Positions 6,529 to 6,601 of a DNA stretch of 6,601 nucleotides are shown here, in pieces. Below the pieces are notes generated by a model. It saw only the letters and a list, made by a program, of their open reading frames with translations, was not told where the DNA came from and made no database searches. Source of the stretch: Bacteroidales bacterium (GTDB taxonomy: Bacteria > Bacteroidota > Bacteroidia > Bacteroidales > UBA7960). Made by a program: the position numbers and the translations under genes. The stretch is taken from NCBI GenBank assembly GCA_007128045.1, contig SKYG01000310.1, positions 1 through 6,601 on the forward strand, written 5' to 3'. Every line of letters begins with the position of its first letter. The stretch's first letter is position 1.

Positions 6529-6544
6529 TATACCATTTCGGGTA
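6529..6544 (-). promoter_or_regulatory. Operator-like repeat O1 upstream of hipB
   Basis: On the plus strand, TATACCATTTCGGG (6529-6542) differs by one base from the repeat at 6569-6582. It contains the dyad TACC-6 nt-GGTA (6531-6544). It covers the expected transcription start just downstream of the -7 box, so bound HipB would block initiation. HipB binding is inferred from family behaviour. Confidence 0.6.
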
Positions 6545-6552
6545 CAAATATA
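6545..6552 (-). promoter_or_regulatory. Bacteroidota-type -7 box for the hip operon
   Basis: Read on the minus strand the octamer is TATATTTG, an exact match to the Bacteroidota sigma-A -7 consensus TAnnTTTG. It lies 19 bases upstream of the hipB ATG, which leaves a short leader. No clear TTG -33 element is seen at the expected distance; operator copy O2 occupies that place. Confidence 0.55.
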
Positions 6553-6568
6553 ATAATTTTTTAATAAA

Positions 6569-6586
6569 TATACCCTTTCGGGGTTA
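6569..6586 (-). promoter_or_regulatory. Operator-like repeat O2 upstream of hipB
   Basis: On the plus strand TATACCCTTTCGGG (6569-6582) repeats O1 with one mismatch, exactly 40 bp away (close to four helical turns). It has its own dyad, ACCC-5 nt-GGGT (6572-6584), inside TATA-type ends. It overlaps the expected -33 region, so O1 and O2 flank the -7 box. Confidence 0.6.
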
Positions 6587-6601
6587 TATATTTTATCTTA
6601 A

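Overview
The window looks like chromosomal DNA of a Bacteroidota bacterium, probably Bacteroidales-like. The evidence is A-rich leaders without Shine-Dalgarno sequences, a TAnnTTTG-type -7 box, a GH109-type lipoprotein, DUF4143-type AAA ATPase fragments and a split HipA module of the kind common in this phylum. The taxon is inferred from style and protein families, not from a marker gene.

Layout. At the left edge (1-228, minus) is the N-terminal P-loop segment of a DUF4143-family AAA ATPase. Facing away from it on the plus strand (301-1002) is the C-terminal DUF4143/nuclease-like half of a protein of the same family, without its ATPase domain. The two look like rearranged remnants. A small Cys-rich zinc-ribbon protein (1174-1410) and a class I SAM-dependent methyltransferase (1616-2398) follow on the plus strand. 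The methyltransferase converges on a minus-strand GH109-like Gfo/Idh/MocA lipoprotein (3834-2446), which probably acts on glycans from the cell envelope.

The right third is one compact minus-strand operon read from 6525 to 3941: hipB (XRE regulator), hipS (stand-alone HipA N-terminal subdomain), hipT (HipA-like Ser/Thr kinase core) and a serine hydrolase of the beta-lactamase/PBP fold. The first two genes overlap by 29 bp, the next two by 4 bp (ATGA), and the hydrolase starts 2 bp after the hipT stop. The order B-S-T matches the tripartite HipBST toxin-antitoxin system of enteropathogenic E. coli, in which HipT is the toxic kinase, HipS neutralises it and HipB represses the operon. Two near-identical 14-bp operator-like repeats, 40 bp apart, flank a -7 box just upstream of hipB and support autoregulation.

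The most interesting part is this Bacteroidota hipBST-like module. Its kinase has an N-terminal CxxC...HxxC zinc-knuckle-like segment and a Gly-rich loop without the SxS pair described for E. coli HipT. A fourth gene, a serine hydrolase with an altered third active-site motif, is tightly coupled to the operon. No RNA genes, CRISPR arrays or complete insertion sequences were seen.
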